Source: Accumulibacter sp. | GTDB taxonomy: Bacteria > Pseudomonadota > Gammaproteobacteria > Burkholderiales > Rhodocyclaceae | Length of the DNA: 64,000 nucleotides | Reading direction: 5' to 3' | Assembly: GCF_029255125.1 (NCBI RefSeq) | Contig: NZ_JAPUVR010000076.1 | Location: 62,001-126,000, forward strand | Shown here: positions 30,934-39,868 of the stretch, piece after piece | How the letters are laid out: every line of letters begins with the position of its first letter | Numbering within the stretch: position 1 is the stretch's first letter | Position numbers and translations under genes: made by a program | Notes under the pieces: generated by a model | Databases searched by the model: none | Told to the model about the DNA's origin: nothing | The model's input: only the letters and a program-made list of their open reading frames with translations

Positions 30934-31458
30934 CTACTTACACATTTCCTTCCTGAGCACACTGCAGATCGACTGCAGTGTGATTCGACTCCCGCTGATT
31001 ACCACATTAGCGACCTCGCGATAGAGCTGGTCACGCTCCAGGTGCAACTGCTGCAATCTGAGCAGCGGGTCGGCGACCTGCAGCAGCGGCCGGCTTCGGT
31101 CGCGCCGCGTTCGCTCCCAGAGCGTCGATAGCGGCACGTCCAGGTAGATCACGAAACCGCTGCTGCGCAGATGGTCGCGATTTTCCTGCCGCAGGACCGC
31201 ACCACCGCCAGTGGCCACGACGCGCCGCTTGTAGGTCGCCAACTCGGCGATGACCTGCGCTTCGCGCTTACGAAAGCCTTCCTCGCCTTCGATTTCGAAG
31301 ATCGTCGTCAGGCGGACCCCGGTTCGCGCCTCGATTTCGTGGTCCGAGTCCACGAACTGGTAGTCCAAGCGCTTCGCCAGCGCCCGCCCTAAAGTCGTCT
31401 TCCCGGCTCCCATCAGTCCAACCAGGTAGATGTTGTATTGCTCGTCGATCGTGTTCAC
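30934..31458 (-). CDS. aroK: Shikimate kinase
   Basis: AroK phosphorylates shikimate with ATP. From GTG 31458 the protein has 174 residues, the standard length. It has the Walker A loop GLMGAGKTT, the substrate-binding DSDHEIEARTG, and the conserved RVVATGGGAVLRQENRDHL. The lid region with RTRRDRSRPLL follows. A TTG seven codons upstream is also possible, but the conserved part begins only with YNIYLVGLMG and GTG gives the better length. A terminator stands between pilQ and this gene at 31519-31542, so aroK-aroB-dgt probably have their own promoter near 31460-31515. Confidence 0.96.
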   Translation of the reverse strand: MNTIDEQYNIYLVGLMGAGKTTLGRALAKRLDYQFVDSDHEIEARTGVRLTTIFEIEGEEGFRKREAQVIAELATYKRRVVATGGGAVLRQENRDHLRSSGFVIYLDVPLSTLWERTRRDRSRPLLQVADPLLRLQQLHLERDQLYREVANVVISGSRITLQSICSVLRKEMCK

Positions 31459-31518
31459 GTTTGCTGCGGCGCACCCCAAGGCTTACGCGTCTGGCTTCGG
31501 CAGCGGGTCAGGAGACAA

Positions 31519-31542
31519 CAAAAAGCCGGCTGTTCGCCGGCT
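31519..31542 (-). terminator. Rho-independent terminator after pilQ
   Basis: Read on the minus strand, AGCCGGC GAACA GCCGGCT forms a 7-bp stem with a 5-base loop (31542-31524). TTTTTGTTGT follows, seen as A-rich sequence on the plus strand before 31524. It is 25 bp after the pilQ stop and about 60 bp before aroK. It should separate the pil operon from aroK-aroB-dgt. Confidence 0.82.
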
Positions 31543-31566
31543 TCCTGCTGAGTACACCGGGAGTGC

Positions 31567-33624
31567 TCAACGCACCGACAGATTCTCGGAAATGATCCGC
31601 GGGGTGACGAAAACCAGCAGTTCCGTCTTGTCGTCAATGACTTCGCGGTTCTTGAATAGCCAGCCAATATACGGCAGATCGCCAAAAAATGGAATCCGCT
31701 GCGTGTTGTTGCGGGTCGTCTGCGTGTAGATACCGCCGATGACTACCGTTCCGCCGTTGTCGACCAGAACCTCTGTCTTTACGTGTCGCGTATCGATGGC
31801 AATTCCCGCGCCAGTCGTGAAGCTCGCACTCGGGGTATCCTTGTTGATGTCGAGTGCCATCGCAATCTTTCCATCGGGCGTGATCTGAGGCTTGACTTTG
31901 AGCGACAGATTCGCCTTGCGGAAGGCGATCGATGTTGCGCCGGAAGCGGTCGCCACCTGGTAAGGAAGCTCGAAGCCCTGTTCGATCAGCGCTTCAACCT
32001 GATTCGCCGTCATCACGCGCGGACTTGATACGACTTTGCCGCGCCCATCGGCTTCCAGCGCCGATATCTCGGCCGACAGGAATTGCGTGAAGCGCTGGTT
32101 ATACAGCGTGAAGGAGAGCAGGCCGGCACTTCCCGCACGCGGTGTGGCGGGCAGATTGACCGAGGCGGCGCTATTCAGGCTGCCGCTCAAATCTCTGGCG
32201 TTTCCGATGCGCGCCGTGTCCAGTCGATTGGCCTGATTCCACGACAAGCGGATGCCCAGGTTCTTGGCGAAACTGTCACCCGCTTCAACAATCCGCGCTT
32301 CGATCATCACCTGCCGGGCGGGCACGTCGACCTTGGCAATCATCGCGCGCACGTCGTCCAGCCGGCTTGGCGTGTCCTTGACGAACATCATGTTGGAGCG
32401 GTCATCGAGCAGCGCGCTGCCCCGCTTCGAAAGCAGCGTCTGTTTCGGATCGACCAGAAGCTTCTGCACCGCTTCCGCCCGAATGTAGTTCATCTGGAAA
32501 CTTTCGGTGAGCAGCGGCTCGAGGTCGCTGATTTGCGCTTTCGCTTCAAACTCCAGCTTCTCCTTCGTAGCGAGTTCCTCACGCGGCGCGATCAGAATCA
32601 CGTTGCCATTCTTGCGCATGTCCAGGCCCTTCTGCTGCATGATGATGTCAAGCGCCTGGTCCCAAGGAACATCTTTCAGAATCAGCGTTATCGATCCGCC
32701 AACCGAGTCACTGACGACCATGTTCATGCCGGTAAACTCGCCGATCACCTGGAGCAGGCGGCGGACATCGACGTTCTGGAAGTTGAGCGACAGCTTCTCG
32801 CCCTGATAGCCGCCGCGCGTTCCCTGTACCAGCTTGTTCGGATTCTCGATGATCGGCTTGACTTCGATGACGAACTGGCTGTCAGTCTGGTAGGCGTTGT
32901 GCTCCCACAGTCCGCGCGGAGTGATCGTCATGCGTGCGCCGGATCCTTTGCTGACCGTGTTCACGGTCAGCACGGGAGTCGCGAAGTCGGTGACGTCAAG
33001 CCGCTTGCGCAAGTGTTCAGGAAGCGACACCTTGACGAAATCGACGATCAGGCTGGCTCCCTGCTGGCGAATGTCGATTCCAGCGTTAGCGTCAGTCAGG
33101 TCGACGGTGATCCGTCCCTCGCCGTCCTTGCCGCGCCGGAAGCTGATGTCGCGGATGGCATTTGGAACCTCCGACTGACGGCCCTTGGCGAAATGCTCGA
33201 CCGGCCCGGCACTTTCCGCCGTAGCGCGCGGCGCAAGCGTGAGAAGCAGGCTGCGTCCGTCGATGCTTGCTTCATAATTCATCGTTTTCATCAGATTGAG
33301 CACGACGCGCGTACGGTCTTCCACCTGGACGATATTGGCGCTACGCAAGTCGCCCTCGTTATACGTCTCGCTCGCCTTGCCGAGGCCATTCGTCGTGTTG
33401 GCGAAATCGAAGGCGATACGCGGCGGCGTCGTCACGCTGAATGCCGGCGGCAGGGACTTGAGGGGCTCCTTGAACGTGATCCTGACGTTGACCAAGGAAC
33501 CCTGTTGAGCGACGCTCATCGCCTCGATGGTATTCGTACCGCTTTCCTGTGCGTTCACCAAGCCGAGCGCCAGCAGCACTACTAAACCAACAAGACCGAG
33601 CAGGTATTGCCTGATCTGTTTCAT
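31567..33624 (-). CDS. pilQ: Type IV pilus outer-membrane secretin
   Basis: PilQ forms the outer-membrane ring through which type IV pili extend. The 685-residue precursor has a signal peptide ending at about residue 25 (LVVLLALGLVNAQ). Two AMIN domains lie at about 35-130 and 155-265. An STN-like N0 domain follows (LSLNFQNVDVRRLLQVIGEF), then an N1 domain (TESFQMNYIRAEAVQKLLVD), and the secretin core with VPARQVMIEARIVEAGDSFA and VDNGGTVVIGGIYTQTTRNN. The end NREVIDDKTELLVFVTPRII is typical. It is the last of pilM-N-O-P-Q, beginning directly after the pilP stop, and a terminator follows. Confidence 0.96.
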   Translation of the reverse strand: MKQIRQYLLGLVGLVVLLALGLVNAQESGTNTIEAMSVAQQGSLVNVRITFKEPLKSLPPAFSVTTPPRIAFDFANTTNGLGKASETYNEGDLRSANIVQVEDRTRVVLNLMKTMNYEASIDGRSLLLTLAPRATAESAGPVEHFAKGRQSEVPNAIRDISFRRGKDGEGRITVDLTDANAGIDIRQQGASLIVDFVKVSLPEHLRKRLDVTDFATPVLTVNTVSKGSGARMTITPRGLWEHNAYQTDSQFVIEVKPIIENPNKLVQGTRGGYQGEKLSLNFQNVDVRRLLQVIGEFTGMNMVVSDSVGGSITLILKDVPWDQALDIIMQQKGLDMRKNGNVILIAPREELATKEKLEFEAKAQISDLEPLLTESFQMNYIRAEAVQKLLVDPKQTLLSKRGSALLDDRSNMMFVKDTPSRLDDVRAMIAKVDVPARQVMIEARIVEAGDSFAKNLGIRLSWNQANRLDTARIGNARDLSGSLNSAASVNLPATPRAGSAGLLSFTLYNQRFTQFLSAEISALEADGRGKVVSSPRVMTANQVEALIEQGFELPYQVATASGATSIAFRKANLSLKVKPQITPDGKIAMALDINKDTPSASFTTGAGIAIDTRHVKTEVLVDNGGTVVIGGIYTQTTRNNTQRIPFFGDLPYIGWLFKNREVIDDKTELLVFVTPRIISENLSVR

Positions 33625-34143
33625 TCACTTCGCTCCCTTTTCCTGCAGCAGCAAGCTGCTCGTTCTCTCCACCCAATCGCCGGCCGAATCCTGAACCAGC
33701 TCGCGCAGGGTCACTTCGGATTCGGATACGCCGACGATGACGCCGAAGTTCTGTCCCATGTAGTTGCCGATCCGGACCTGGTACAAGGAGCCGTCAACCT
33801 GGATGAGCGCATGCGAAGTCTTGTTCCGGGTCATCACGCCAACGTAGCGCAAAGTCTCGAGCGGATAAGCCTCCAGCGGTTCTTTCGGGCGATCCAGATC
33901 GGGCCGGAAACCGCCACCGCCGCTCTTTCTCTCCTCGGGTGCCATTTTGCCCGGCCGGAACGGATCGATCAGGTTGCTTGCATCATAAGGAACCGGTTCG
34001 TAGGGCTCGACCACTGGAAGCGGCGGAATCTTGCCTTTGGCATCGAGGGCGGCGGTCTTCATCCACTCCTGCAAGTCCTCGTGATCGCTCGTCGAACAGG
34101 CAGCCAGCAAGATTGCGCAGAAAACGATCGGCAGCCGCCTCAT
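33625..34143 (-). CDS. pilP: Type IV pilus inner-membrane lipoprotein
   Basis: PilP links the inner-membrane PilN/PilO complex to the secretin PilQ. The 172-residue precursor starts MRRLPIVFCAILLAACSTSD, with a lipobox (LLAAC). An unstructured linker rich in Pro and Val follows (KIPPLPVVEPYEPVPYDASN). The folded domain contains LETLRYVGVMTRNKTSHALI and VRIGNYMGQNFGVIVGVSES, as in the PilP family. Its ATG overlaps the pilO stop (ATGA) and pilQ starts right after its own stop. Confidence 0.95.
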   Translation of the reverse strand: MRRLPIVFCAILLAACSTSDHEDLQEWMKTAALDAKGKIPPLPVVEPYEPVPYDASNLIDPFRPGKMAPEERKSGGGGFRPDLDRPKEPLEAYPLETLRYVGVMTRNKTSHALIQVDGSLYQVRIGNYMGQNFGVIVGVSESEVTLRELVQDSAGDWVERTSSLLLQEKGAK

Positions 34144-34844
34144 TTCTTCGCTCCCTTGGCGGCTTGCGCCGCTTTCCTCTTGGCAGCCAATTCCTCCTCG
34201 TCGAGGTAGCGGAAAGTCTTCGTTACAGCATCGAGCGACAAGGTGCCGTCCTTGCTCTGCTGGCCAGCAACAATCGAGATGTTGTTCAAGGTGACGATTC
34301 TCGACAGCTTGCCAATATCGCCAGCGAAGGCGCCGAAGTCGTGGTAGGTGCCGGTCAGCCGAACGCTGATCGGCAGCTCGGCATAGAAGTCCTTGACCTG
34401 CTCGACGCCAGGCTTGAAGAGCTCGAACTGCAGACCGCGCCCCATGCCGGCCTGGTTGATCTCGACCAGCAGCGCCTCGACCTCCGACTTGTTGGGCAGC
34501 TGTTTGAGCAGGGCCCCGAACGAGCGATCGATGTCATTCAACTGTTGGACATGGAGGTCAAGGTTGACTGCCTGCTTCTTCTTGTTGACGAACTCGTCAC
34601 GCAGTTTCAGCTCGGCTTGTTGGCTGGTTTCCAGCGCCGCCATCTGGTCCAGCCAGACGAACCACCAGCCACCAAGCACGATTACCAGGAGCAAACCGGC
34701 GAGGACGGCAATGCGCGGCGCCAAGGGCCACGCGCCGACATCCCGCGGATTAAGATTCTGGAAATCGCGCAGAATCAACTGGTAATCAATTGTCGGCAGC
34801 GTGGGCGCCTTGAGTGTCGGCGCCTTCAGTGTGGGCACCTTCAT
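34140..34844 (-). CDS. pilO: Type IV pilus inner-membrane protein PilO
   Basis: PilO dimerises with PilN in the inner membrane and aligns the pilus machine. From ATG 34844 the protein has 234 residues: a short cytoplasmic N-terminus, one membrane segment (RIAVLAGLLLVIVLGGWWFV), a coiled coil, and a periplasmic ferredoxin-like domain with LLVEINQAGMGRGLQFELFK and LPISVRLTGTYHDFGAFAGD. The first residues are three near repeats of the five-residue unit KAPTL, encoded by three 15-base DNA repeats, which is unusual. The ATG overlaps the pilN stop; a longer open frame upstream is rejected because it lies over pilN. Confidence 0.95.
   Translation of the reverse strand: MKVPTLKAPTLKAPTLPTIDYQLILRDFQNLNPRDVGAWPLAPRIAVLAGLLLVIVLGGWWFVWLDQMAALETSQQAELKLRDEFVNKKKQAVNLDLHVQQLNDIDRSFGALLKQLPNKSEVEALLVEINQAGMGRGLQFELFKPGVEQVKDFYAELPISVRLTGTYHDFGAFAGDIGKLSRIVTLNNISIVAGQQSKDGTLSLDAVTKTFRYLDEEELAAKRKAAQAAKGAKK
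34794..34838 (-). repeat. Three 15-bp tandem repeats at the start of pilO
   Basis: On the minus strand, GTGCCCACACTGAAG, GCGCCGACACTCAAG and GCGCCCACGCTGCCG follow one another in frame, directly after the first two pilO codons. They encode V/A-P-T-L-K/P units in the cytoplasmic tail. They differ at a few positions, so the array is not freshly expanded. Confidence 0.75.
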
Positions 34845-35410
34845 TTTTGCTCTCCCTTGCCAGCCACCGGAGCTCGCTTGATCGACGCATTCATGCTGAA
34901 CTCGTTCACCCGACGCTTGTCGACCGTCACCGCCTTGATCTCGATCAACTGCGGCTTTTCCAGCCACGGCGATGCCTCGATGTTGCGCATCAGCGTCGAG
35001 ACGCGTGCGCTCGACTGCGCCAGGCCACCCAGGCTGATCCTCTGGCCGTCCTGTTTGAGCGAGCGGATATAAACACCTTCCGGCATCTGCTTGGCCAGCT
35101 CGCTGAGCAGACGAACCGCTTCGGCCCGGTCGCGCTGCAGCGATTCGATGATCTTCTTGCGCTCCATCAGCGCGTCGCTTTGTTCCTTCAGTCGCTTGAT
35201 CTGGTCGATCTGCTTGTCGAGGACGGCGATTTCCTTCTTGAGGAACTCATTTCTGGCTTCCTGCGCGGCGATTTCGCGGGCAATCAGCAGATAGACCAGG
35301 AAAACGGCCAGTCCCGAAATGATCGTGACCAGACCGAAAAAGGCCCAGAACTGCTGGCGTCTGGCCCGGCGCTTTTCTTCGCGGTGCGGAAGCAGGTTGA
35401 TGCGGATCAT
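34841..35410 (-). CDS. pilN: Type IV pilus inner-membrane protein PilN
   Basis: PilN binds cytoplasmic PilM through its N-terminal tail and pairs with PilO in the membrane. The 189-residue protein starts MIRINLLPHREEKRRARRQQ, containing the conserved INLLP motif that docks into PilM. One membrane segment follows (LVTIISGLAVFLVYLLIARE), then a coiled coil and a small periplasmic domain with SELAKQMPEGVYIRSLKQDG. Both ends overlap neighbours as ATGA (pilM before, pilO after), so stoichiometry is probably kept by translational coupling. Confidence 0.95.
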   Translation of the reverse strand: MIRINLLPHREEKRRARRQQFWAFFGLVTIISGLAVFLVYLLIAREIAAQEARNEFLKKEIAVLDKQIDQIKRLKEQSDALMERKKIIESLQRDRAEAVRLLSELAKQMPEGVYIRSLKQDGQRISLGGLAQSSARVSTLMRNIEASPWLEKPQLIEIKAVTVDKRRVNEFSMNASIKRAPVAGKGEQK

Positions 35411-36486
35411 GTGTCGAATCTCCGCAACGCCAAGCCGCAGGCAACCATCAATGACGATGCGTCAGCCAGCAGGCTCTTGCTCCGGACGCGTTCGGCGAGC
35501 ACCATATCGACGAAGGGATTGGCGATGATCGTATCGATCTGCGTGCGCGAGGCAACGACTTCGTCGACCCGCGGGATGACCGCGCAGCCACCAGCCAGGA
35601 CGATATGATTGATCCGGCTGAACTGCGTCGAGGTGAAAAAGAACTGCAGGGCGCGCGAAATTTCCAGCGCCATCGCCTCGCGAAACGGCTGCACCAGTTC
35701 GGTTTCGCACCGTTCGGGCAAGTTGTTGCGACGCTTCTCGGCCTCTGCTTCCTCAAAACTGACGCCGAGCGAACGCGCAACGTCCTGGGTCAACTGATTT
35801 CCGCCGAACGCCTGCTCGCGCGCGTAGATTTGCTGCCCGTTGCGCAACACCGTCAGGTTCATCACGTTCGCACCGACATCGACGAGCGCGATGATGTTCC
35901 CCTTGCCTTCATCGGGCAAGCGTTTCTCGATCAGTTCGAAGGCGGAAAGCACCGCGTACGACTCGACATCGAGGATCACCGGCTTGAGCCCGGCTGACTC
36001 CGCCACGGCCACGCGGTCCTCGACTTTCTCCTTGCGGGAAGCAGCGATCAGAACTTCGATCTCGTCCGGTGAAGACGGAGCCGGGCCGATCACCTGGAAA
36101 TCCAGATTGACCTCATCGAGGGGGAAGGGGATGTACTGGTTTGCCTCGGACTCGACGACGACTTCCAGTTCCTCTTCCCTTTGTCCACCGGCAACAATGA
36201 TCTTCTTGGTGATCACGTGCGAGGCCGGAAGGGCGATGGCCACTTGCCGCGTCGCGGTGGCAAGCTTTTTCCATGTCCGCCGAACGGATTCGGCTGCCGC
36301 TTCGAGGTTCACCACGTTGCCGTCGGAAACGACATCCCTGGGCAGCACTTCGATCGCGTAGCGTTCAACACGATATCCCCCTTTGCCGTCGCTACCCAAC
36401 TCGACCATCTTGACCGATGATGAGCTGATATCGAGACCGATCAGCGAGCGAGCCTTGGGGTTGAAGATCGAAAAATCAATCTGCAA
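35407..36486 (-). CDS. pilM: Type IV pilus cytoplasmic ATPase-like protein PilM
   Basis: PilM is an actin/FtsA-like cytoplasmic protein that binds nucleotide and the PilN tail. From TTG 36486 the protein has 359 residues. It carries LIGLDISSSSVKMVELG (phosphate-binding), the conserved PRDVVSDGNVVNLEAAAESV, the central IALVDVGANVMNLTVLRNGQ, and NHIVLAGGCAVIPRVDE near the end. TTG 36486 was chosen because AGAGG lies 7 bases upstream; another TTG ten codons earlier (36516) has no such site. ponA is divergent on the other side of a 158-bp AT-rich gap that must hold both promoters. Confidence 0.93.
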   Translation of the reverse strand: MQIDFSIFNPKARSLIGLDISSSSVKMVELGSDGKGGYRVERYAIEVLPRDVVSDGNVVNLEAAAESVRRTWKKLATATRQVAIALPASHVITKKIIVAGGQREEELEVVVESEANQYIPFPLDEVNLDFQVIGPAPSSPDEIEVLIAASRKEKVEDRVAVAESAGLKPVILDVESYAVLSAFELIEKRLPDEGKGNIIALVDVGANVMNLTVLRNGQQIYAREQAFGGNQLTQDVARSLGVSFEEAEAEKRRNNLPERCETELVQPFREAMALEISRALQFFFTSTQFSRINHIVLAGGCAVIPRVDEVVASRTQIDTIIANPFVDMVLAERVRSKSLLADASSLMVACGLALRRFDT

Positions 36487-36605
36487 ATTGCTACCTCTTG
36501 CCAAAAAACCCTTCAATAATTTGCAGTTAGCGCCACAATAAATATTCCACTTTAGATGCTAGCAACAAGCTCAGAGAGTGTAAAGTCATTTCTGCTGCAG
36601 CGCTA

Positions 36606-36611
36606 TATAAT
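36606..36611 (+). promoter_or_regulatory. Probable -10 element of ponA
   Basis: A perfect TATAAT lies within TATATAATATTG, 33 bases before the TTG used for ponA. The sequence 17 bases upstream (AAGTCA) is a poor -35, so strength and exact start are uncertain. The surrounding 36490-36610 stretch is markedly AT-rich compared with the coding sequence and sits between divergent pilM and ponA. Confidence 0.45.
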
Positions 36612-36644
36612 ATTGCAGATCTGCTTTCGCTGCCGGACACCGTC

Positions 36645-38939
36645 TTGCCTACTTTGCTGCGCTGGTTTCTTTACCCGATTGTCTTCGTTCTTGGTCTGGC
36701 CGGTATCGTGCTTGCCCTGGCGGTGGTCGTCCTCAGCCTGGCCTACCCGAACCTGCCGTCGCTCGACATCCTGACCGACTACCACCCGAAGATGCCGATG
36801 CGCATCTATACGGCCGATGGTTATCTTATCGGCGAATTCGGCGAGGAGCGCAGAGCCTTCGTGAGCATCCAGGAGGTTCCCGAGATCATGAAGCAGGCCA
36901 TCCTGGCCGCCGAGGATGAACGTTTCTACCAGCACCGCGGGATCGACACGCTCGGCGTCCTGCGCGCGCTGCACGCCAACCTGATCGGTGGCGGCAAACG
37001 CCAGGGCGCTTCGACGATCACACAACAAGTAGCCAAAAACTTCTTTCTATCGTCCGAGAAGACCTACACGCGCAAACTGTACGAAGCGCTGCTCTCTTTC
37101 AAGATCGAACATAACCTGAGCAAGGACCAGATTCTCGAGCTCTATGTCAATCAGATCTTTCTTGGCCAACGCGCCTACGGTTTCGCTACCGCCGCGCAGA
37201 CCTACTTCGGCAAACCTCTCGCCGATCTGACGATCGCCGAGGCCGCCATGCTCGCCGGTTTGCCGAAAGCGCCATCGGCCTATAACCCGGTGATCAACCC
37301 GACGCGCGCACGTCTGCGGCAGCAGTACGTCCTGCGTCGCATGAACGAACTGGGGTTCATCAGCGCCGCGCAACAGGAAGCTGCCTTGGCGCAGGCGCTG
37401 GTGATCAAGCGCGAAGTCAACGAGAGCGTGGTGCACGCCGAGTACGTTACCGAGATGGCGCGGCAGATCGCCGCCGAACGTTTTCCGGATGACGTCTATA
37501 CCCGCGGTTTGCGAGTCTACACGACGATCCTGAAGAAGGACCAGGAAGCGGCCTATAACAGCCTGCGACGCGGCGTCCTCGAGTATGACCGACGGCACGG
37601 TTACCGCGGTGCGGAAGCCTACGTTGACCTGAGCGAGATCAAGTCGGAACAGGACGAGGCGCTCGACGAACTGCTACAGGATTTTCAGGATGCTGAAGAC
37701 CTGCATCCGGCGATCATCCTGCACATCGATGCGCGCAAGGTCCGCGCCTACCGCCGCGGCGGCGAGGTGGTGACGATCAACGGCGACGGACTGCGCTTCG
37801 CCGCCCGCATGCTCGACGACAAAGCGCCGCCGACCAAGCGTCTACGGCGTGGCGCAGTGATCCGCGTGCAAACCGACGAAAAGAACAATTGGCGGATCGT
37901 CCAGATGCCCGAGGCTGAAGCGGCTTTCCTCGCCGCCGATCCGCGCGACGGAGCCGTACGCGCGCTGGTTGGCGGCTTCGACTTCAACCGCTCGCAGTTC
38001 AACCATGCGACGCAGGCGTGGCGGCAACCCGGTTCGAGCTTCAAGCCTTTCATCTATTCCGGGGCGCTGGAGAAGGGCTTCACGCCGGCCTCGGTAATCA
38101 ATGACGAACCGATCAGCTTCCCGGCGTCGGTGACCGGCAGCCAGTCGTGGGAGCCGAAGAACTACGACGGGCGATACGAGGGACCGATGCGCATGCGCAC
38201 CGCGCTCGCCAAGTCGAAGAACATGGTCTCGATACGCCTGCTGCAGGCGAGCGGCGTGCGCTTCGTGCAGGACTACGTGACGCGTTTCGGCTTCGACGCC
38301 GACAAGCATCCGCCCTACCTGACGATGGCGCTGGGCGCCGGTTCGGTGACGCCCTGGCAGATGGTTACTGCCTACGCCGTTTTCGCCAACGGCGGCTACC
38401 GCATTCGGCCCTACATCGTGAGCGAAATCCAGGACGACAAGAAACAGGTGCTGGCGCGAGCCGAGCCGATCACCGCTGGCGACGACAGCCTGCGCGCCAT
38501 CGACGCGCGCAATGCCTACCTGATGGACAGCATGCTGCGCGACGTAACCATCTATGGCACTGCCGCGCGCGCCTCGGCGACGCTCAAGCGCAAGGACCTG
38601 GCCGGCAAGACGGGCACGACCAACGAGCACGTCGACGCCTGGTTCTGCGGCTATCAGCAAACCGTCGTTGGCTGCTCATGGATCGGCTTCGATCAGCCGC
38701 GCAATCTGGGCAGCGGCGAAACCGGCGGCACCGCCGCCTTGCCAACCTGGATCGGCTATATGGCAAACGTTCTGAAGGACGTTCCCGAGTCCTTCATGTC
38801 ACCACCGGAAGGCGTCGTCGCGCGGGCTTCGCCCGGCCGCAAGAAGGGTCCGGCCGAGGAGTTGTTCTACGAGGAGAATGCGCCCGATGAGCTCGAACCG
38901 GAGCCCGCCACTGACGAAGCGGCCAAACCCGAGGACTAG
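36645..38939 (+). CDS. ponA: Penicillin-binding protein 1A (class A PBP)
   Basis: PBP1A polymerises glycan strands and cross-links peptidoglycan. The 764-residue protein has an N-terminal membrane anchor (VFVLGLAGIVLALAVVVLSL). The GT51 glycosyltransferase domain carries the catalytic glutamate region AILAAEDERFYQHRGID, followed by GASTITQQVAKNFFL. An OB-like insert lies at about 320-420. The transpeptidase domain carries the active serine in RQPGSSFKPFIY, then KSKNM and GKTGTTNEH. All catalytic motifs are intact. The start is uncertain: TTG 36645 and TTG 36654 are both possible and neither has a good ribosome binding site. Divergence from pilM is the usual arrangement in beta- and gammaproteobacteria. 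Confidence 0.94.
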   Translation: MPTLLRWFLYPIVFVLGLAGIVLALAVVVLSLAYPNLPSLDILTDYHPKMPMRIYTADGYLIGEFGEERRAFVSIQEVPEIMKQAILAAEDERFYQHRGIDTLGVLRALHANLIGGGKRQGASTITQQVAKNFFLSSEKTYTRKLYEALLSFKIEHNLSKDQILELYVNQIFLGQRAYGFATAAQTYFGKPLADLTIAEAAMLAGLPKAPSAYNPVINPTRARLRQQYVLRRMNELGFISAAQQEAALAQALVIKREVNESVVHAEYVTEMARQIAAERFPDDVYTRGLRVYTTILKKDQEAAYNSLRRGVLEYDRRHGYRGAEAYVDLSEIKSEQDEALDELLQDFQDAEDLHPAIILHIDARKVRAYRRGGEVVTINGDGLRFAARMLDDKAPPTKRLRRGAVIRVQTDEKNNWRIVQMPEAEAAFLAADPRDGAVRALVGGFDFNRSQFNHATQAWRQPGSSFKPFIYSGALEKGFTPASVINDEPISFPASVTGSQSWEPKNYDGRYEGPMRMRTALAKSKNMVSIRLLQASGVRFVQDYVTRFGFDADKHPPYLTMALGAGSVTPWQMVTAYAVFANGGYRIRPYIVSEIQDDKKQVLARAEPITAGDDSLRAIDARNAYLMDSMLRDVTIYGTAARASATLKRKDLAGKTGTTNEHVDAWFCGYQQTVVGCSWIGFDQPRNLGSGETGGTAALPTWIGYMANVLKDVPESFMSPPEGVVARASPGRKKGPAEELFYEENAPDELEPEPATDEAAKPED

Positions 38940-38951
38940 GAGCACGCCAGA

Positions 38952-39734
38952 ATGAAGGAAAGACTGGCCATGGCAGTGCACGACGAAATCGCTTCCCTCG
39001 TGCGCAGGGCGGCGGAAATCGTCGTCTTTTCCGGCGCCGGCCTGTCGGCCGATAGCGGCATTCCGACCTTCCGCGATGGCGCAACCGGCTTGTGGAACAA
39101 TGTCGATCCGGACGAGGTTGCCAGCATCGACGGTTTCATGCGTAATCCGCGCGTGGTCTGGAACTGGCTGCGCGAGTTGAAGAACCTGGTCGACGACCGC
39201 CAGCCCAATCCTGGGCACCGAGCAATCGCCCGACTGGAAAGGATAGTCGCCGACAAGCGGCTGACGGTGGTTACGCAGAACATCGACGGTTACCACTCAC
39301 GCGCCGGAAATGCCGATGTGCTCGAGGTGCATGGAACGATTCACCGATTGCGCTGCCACGCGCGCTGCGGTTTCGCCGAGGAGTGGGGAGAGGATCTGCG
39401 CGAACCCTTTCGCTGTCCGCAATGTGGTGCGCCAGCGCGGCCTGACCTGGTGCTCTTTGGCGAGGCGCTCGACCCGGAGGTGTTCACCGCCGCCGGGCGG
39501 CGCAGCGCGAGGGCAGACGTCTTCTTCTGCGTCGGCACATCGTTCACCGTCCAACCGGCGGCCCACTTGCCGGTCTGGGCGAAAGCTTCGGGCGCCACGG
39601 TGGTCGAAATCAATCCGCACCGAACGCCGCTCTCGGAGGTTGCCGACTACTCGATTCGAGCGGGCGCCTCGCAATTCTTCGCCGCTCTCTGCCAGACGTT
39701 GGCGCCAGACGCGGTGGACGCAACGGACGCCTGA
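38952..39734 (+). CDS. Sir2-family NAD-dependent protein deacylase
   Basis: The 260-residue protein has sirtuin motifs: EIVVFSGAGLSADSGIPTFR for NAD binding, VVTQNIDGYHSRAG, and the catalytic histidine in LEVHGTIHRLRC. Four zinc-binding cysteines are in CHARC and CPQC. FCVGTSFTVQPAAHLPVWAK completes the Rossmann fold. Sirtuins remove acyl groups from lysines while consuming NAD+; this one looks catalytically complete. It resembles the CobB-like class III family, and the exact acyl preference cannot be read. It starts 12 bp after ponA, with AGGAG ten bases before the ATG, and may be co-transcribed with ponA. Confidence 0.92.
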   Translation: MKERLAMAVHDEIASLVRRAAEIVVFSGAGLSADSGIPTFRDGATGLWNNVDPDEVASIDGFMRNPRVVWNWLRELKNLVDDRQPNPGHRAIARLERIVADKRLTVVTQNIDGYHSRAGNADVLEVHGTIHRLRCHARCGFAEEWGEDLREPFRCPQCGAPARPDLVLFGEALDPEVFTAAGRRSARADVFFCVGTSFTVQPAAHLPVWAKASGATVVEINPHRTPLSEVADYSIRAGASQFFAALCQTLAPDAVDATDA

Positions 39735-39763
39735 GCACGCCCGGCGGCGAATGCCGGCTAGGC

Positions 39764-39769
39764 TATAAT
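39764..39769 (+). promoter_or_regulatory. Possible -10 element upstream of mfd
   Basis: A perfect TATAAT lies 30 bp after the Sir2 gene and about 100 bp before the mfd ATG. No convincing -35 lies 16-18 bases upstream. The gap 39735-39868 holds nothing else that I recognise. Confidence 0.35.
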
Positions 39770-39868
39770 GCGCGCCTTTCGCCGTGCCCGCCGCGCCCGT
39801 CTGCGGCGGCCACATCCCCGCCAAGCCAGACCAGCGAGTCGTCCTTTTTGTCGCTATCGCTTCCCCGA

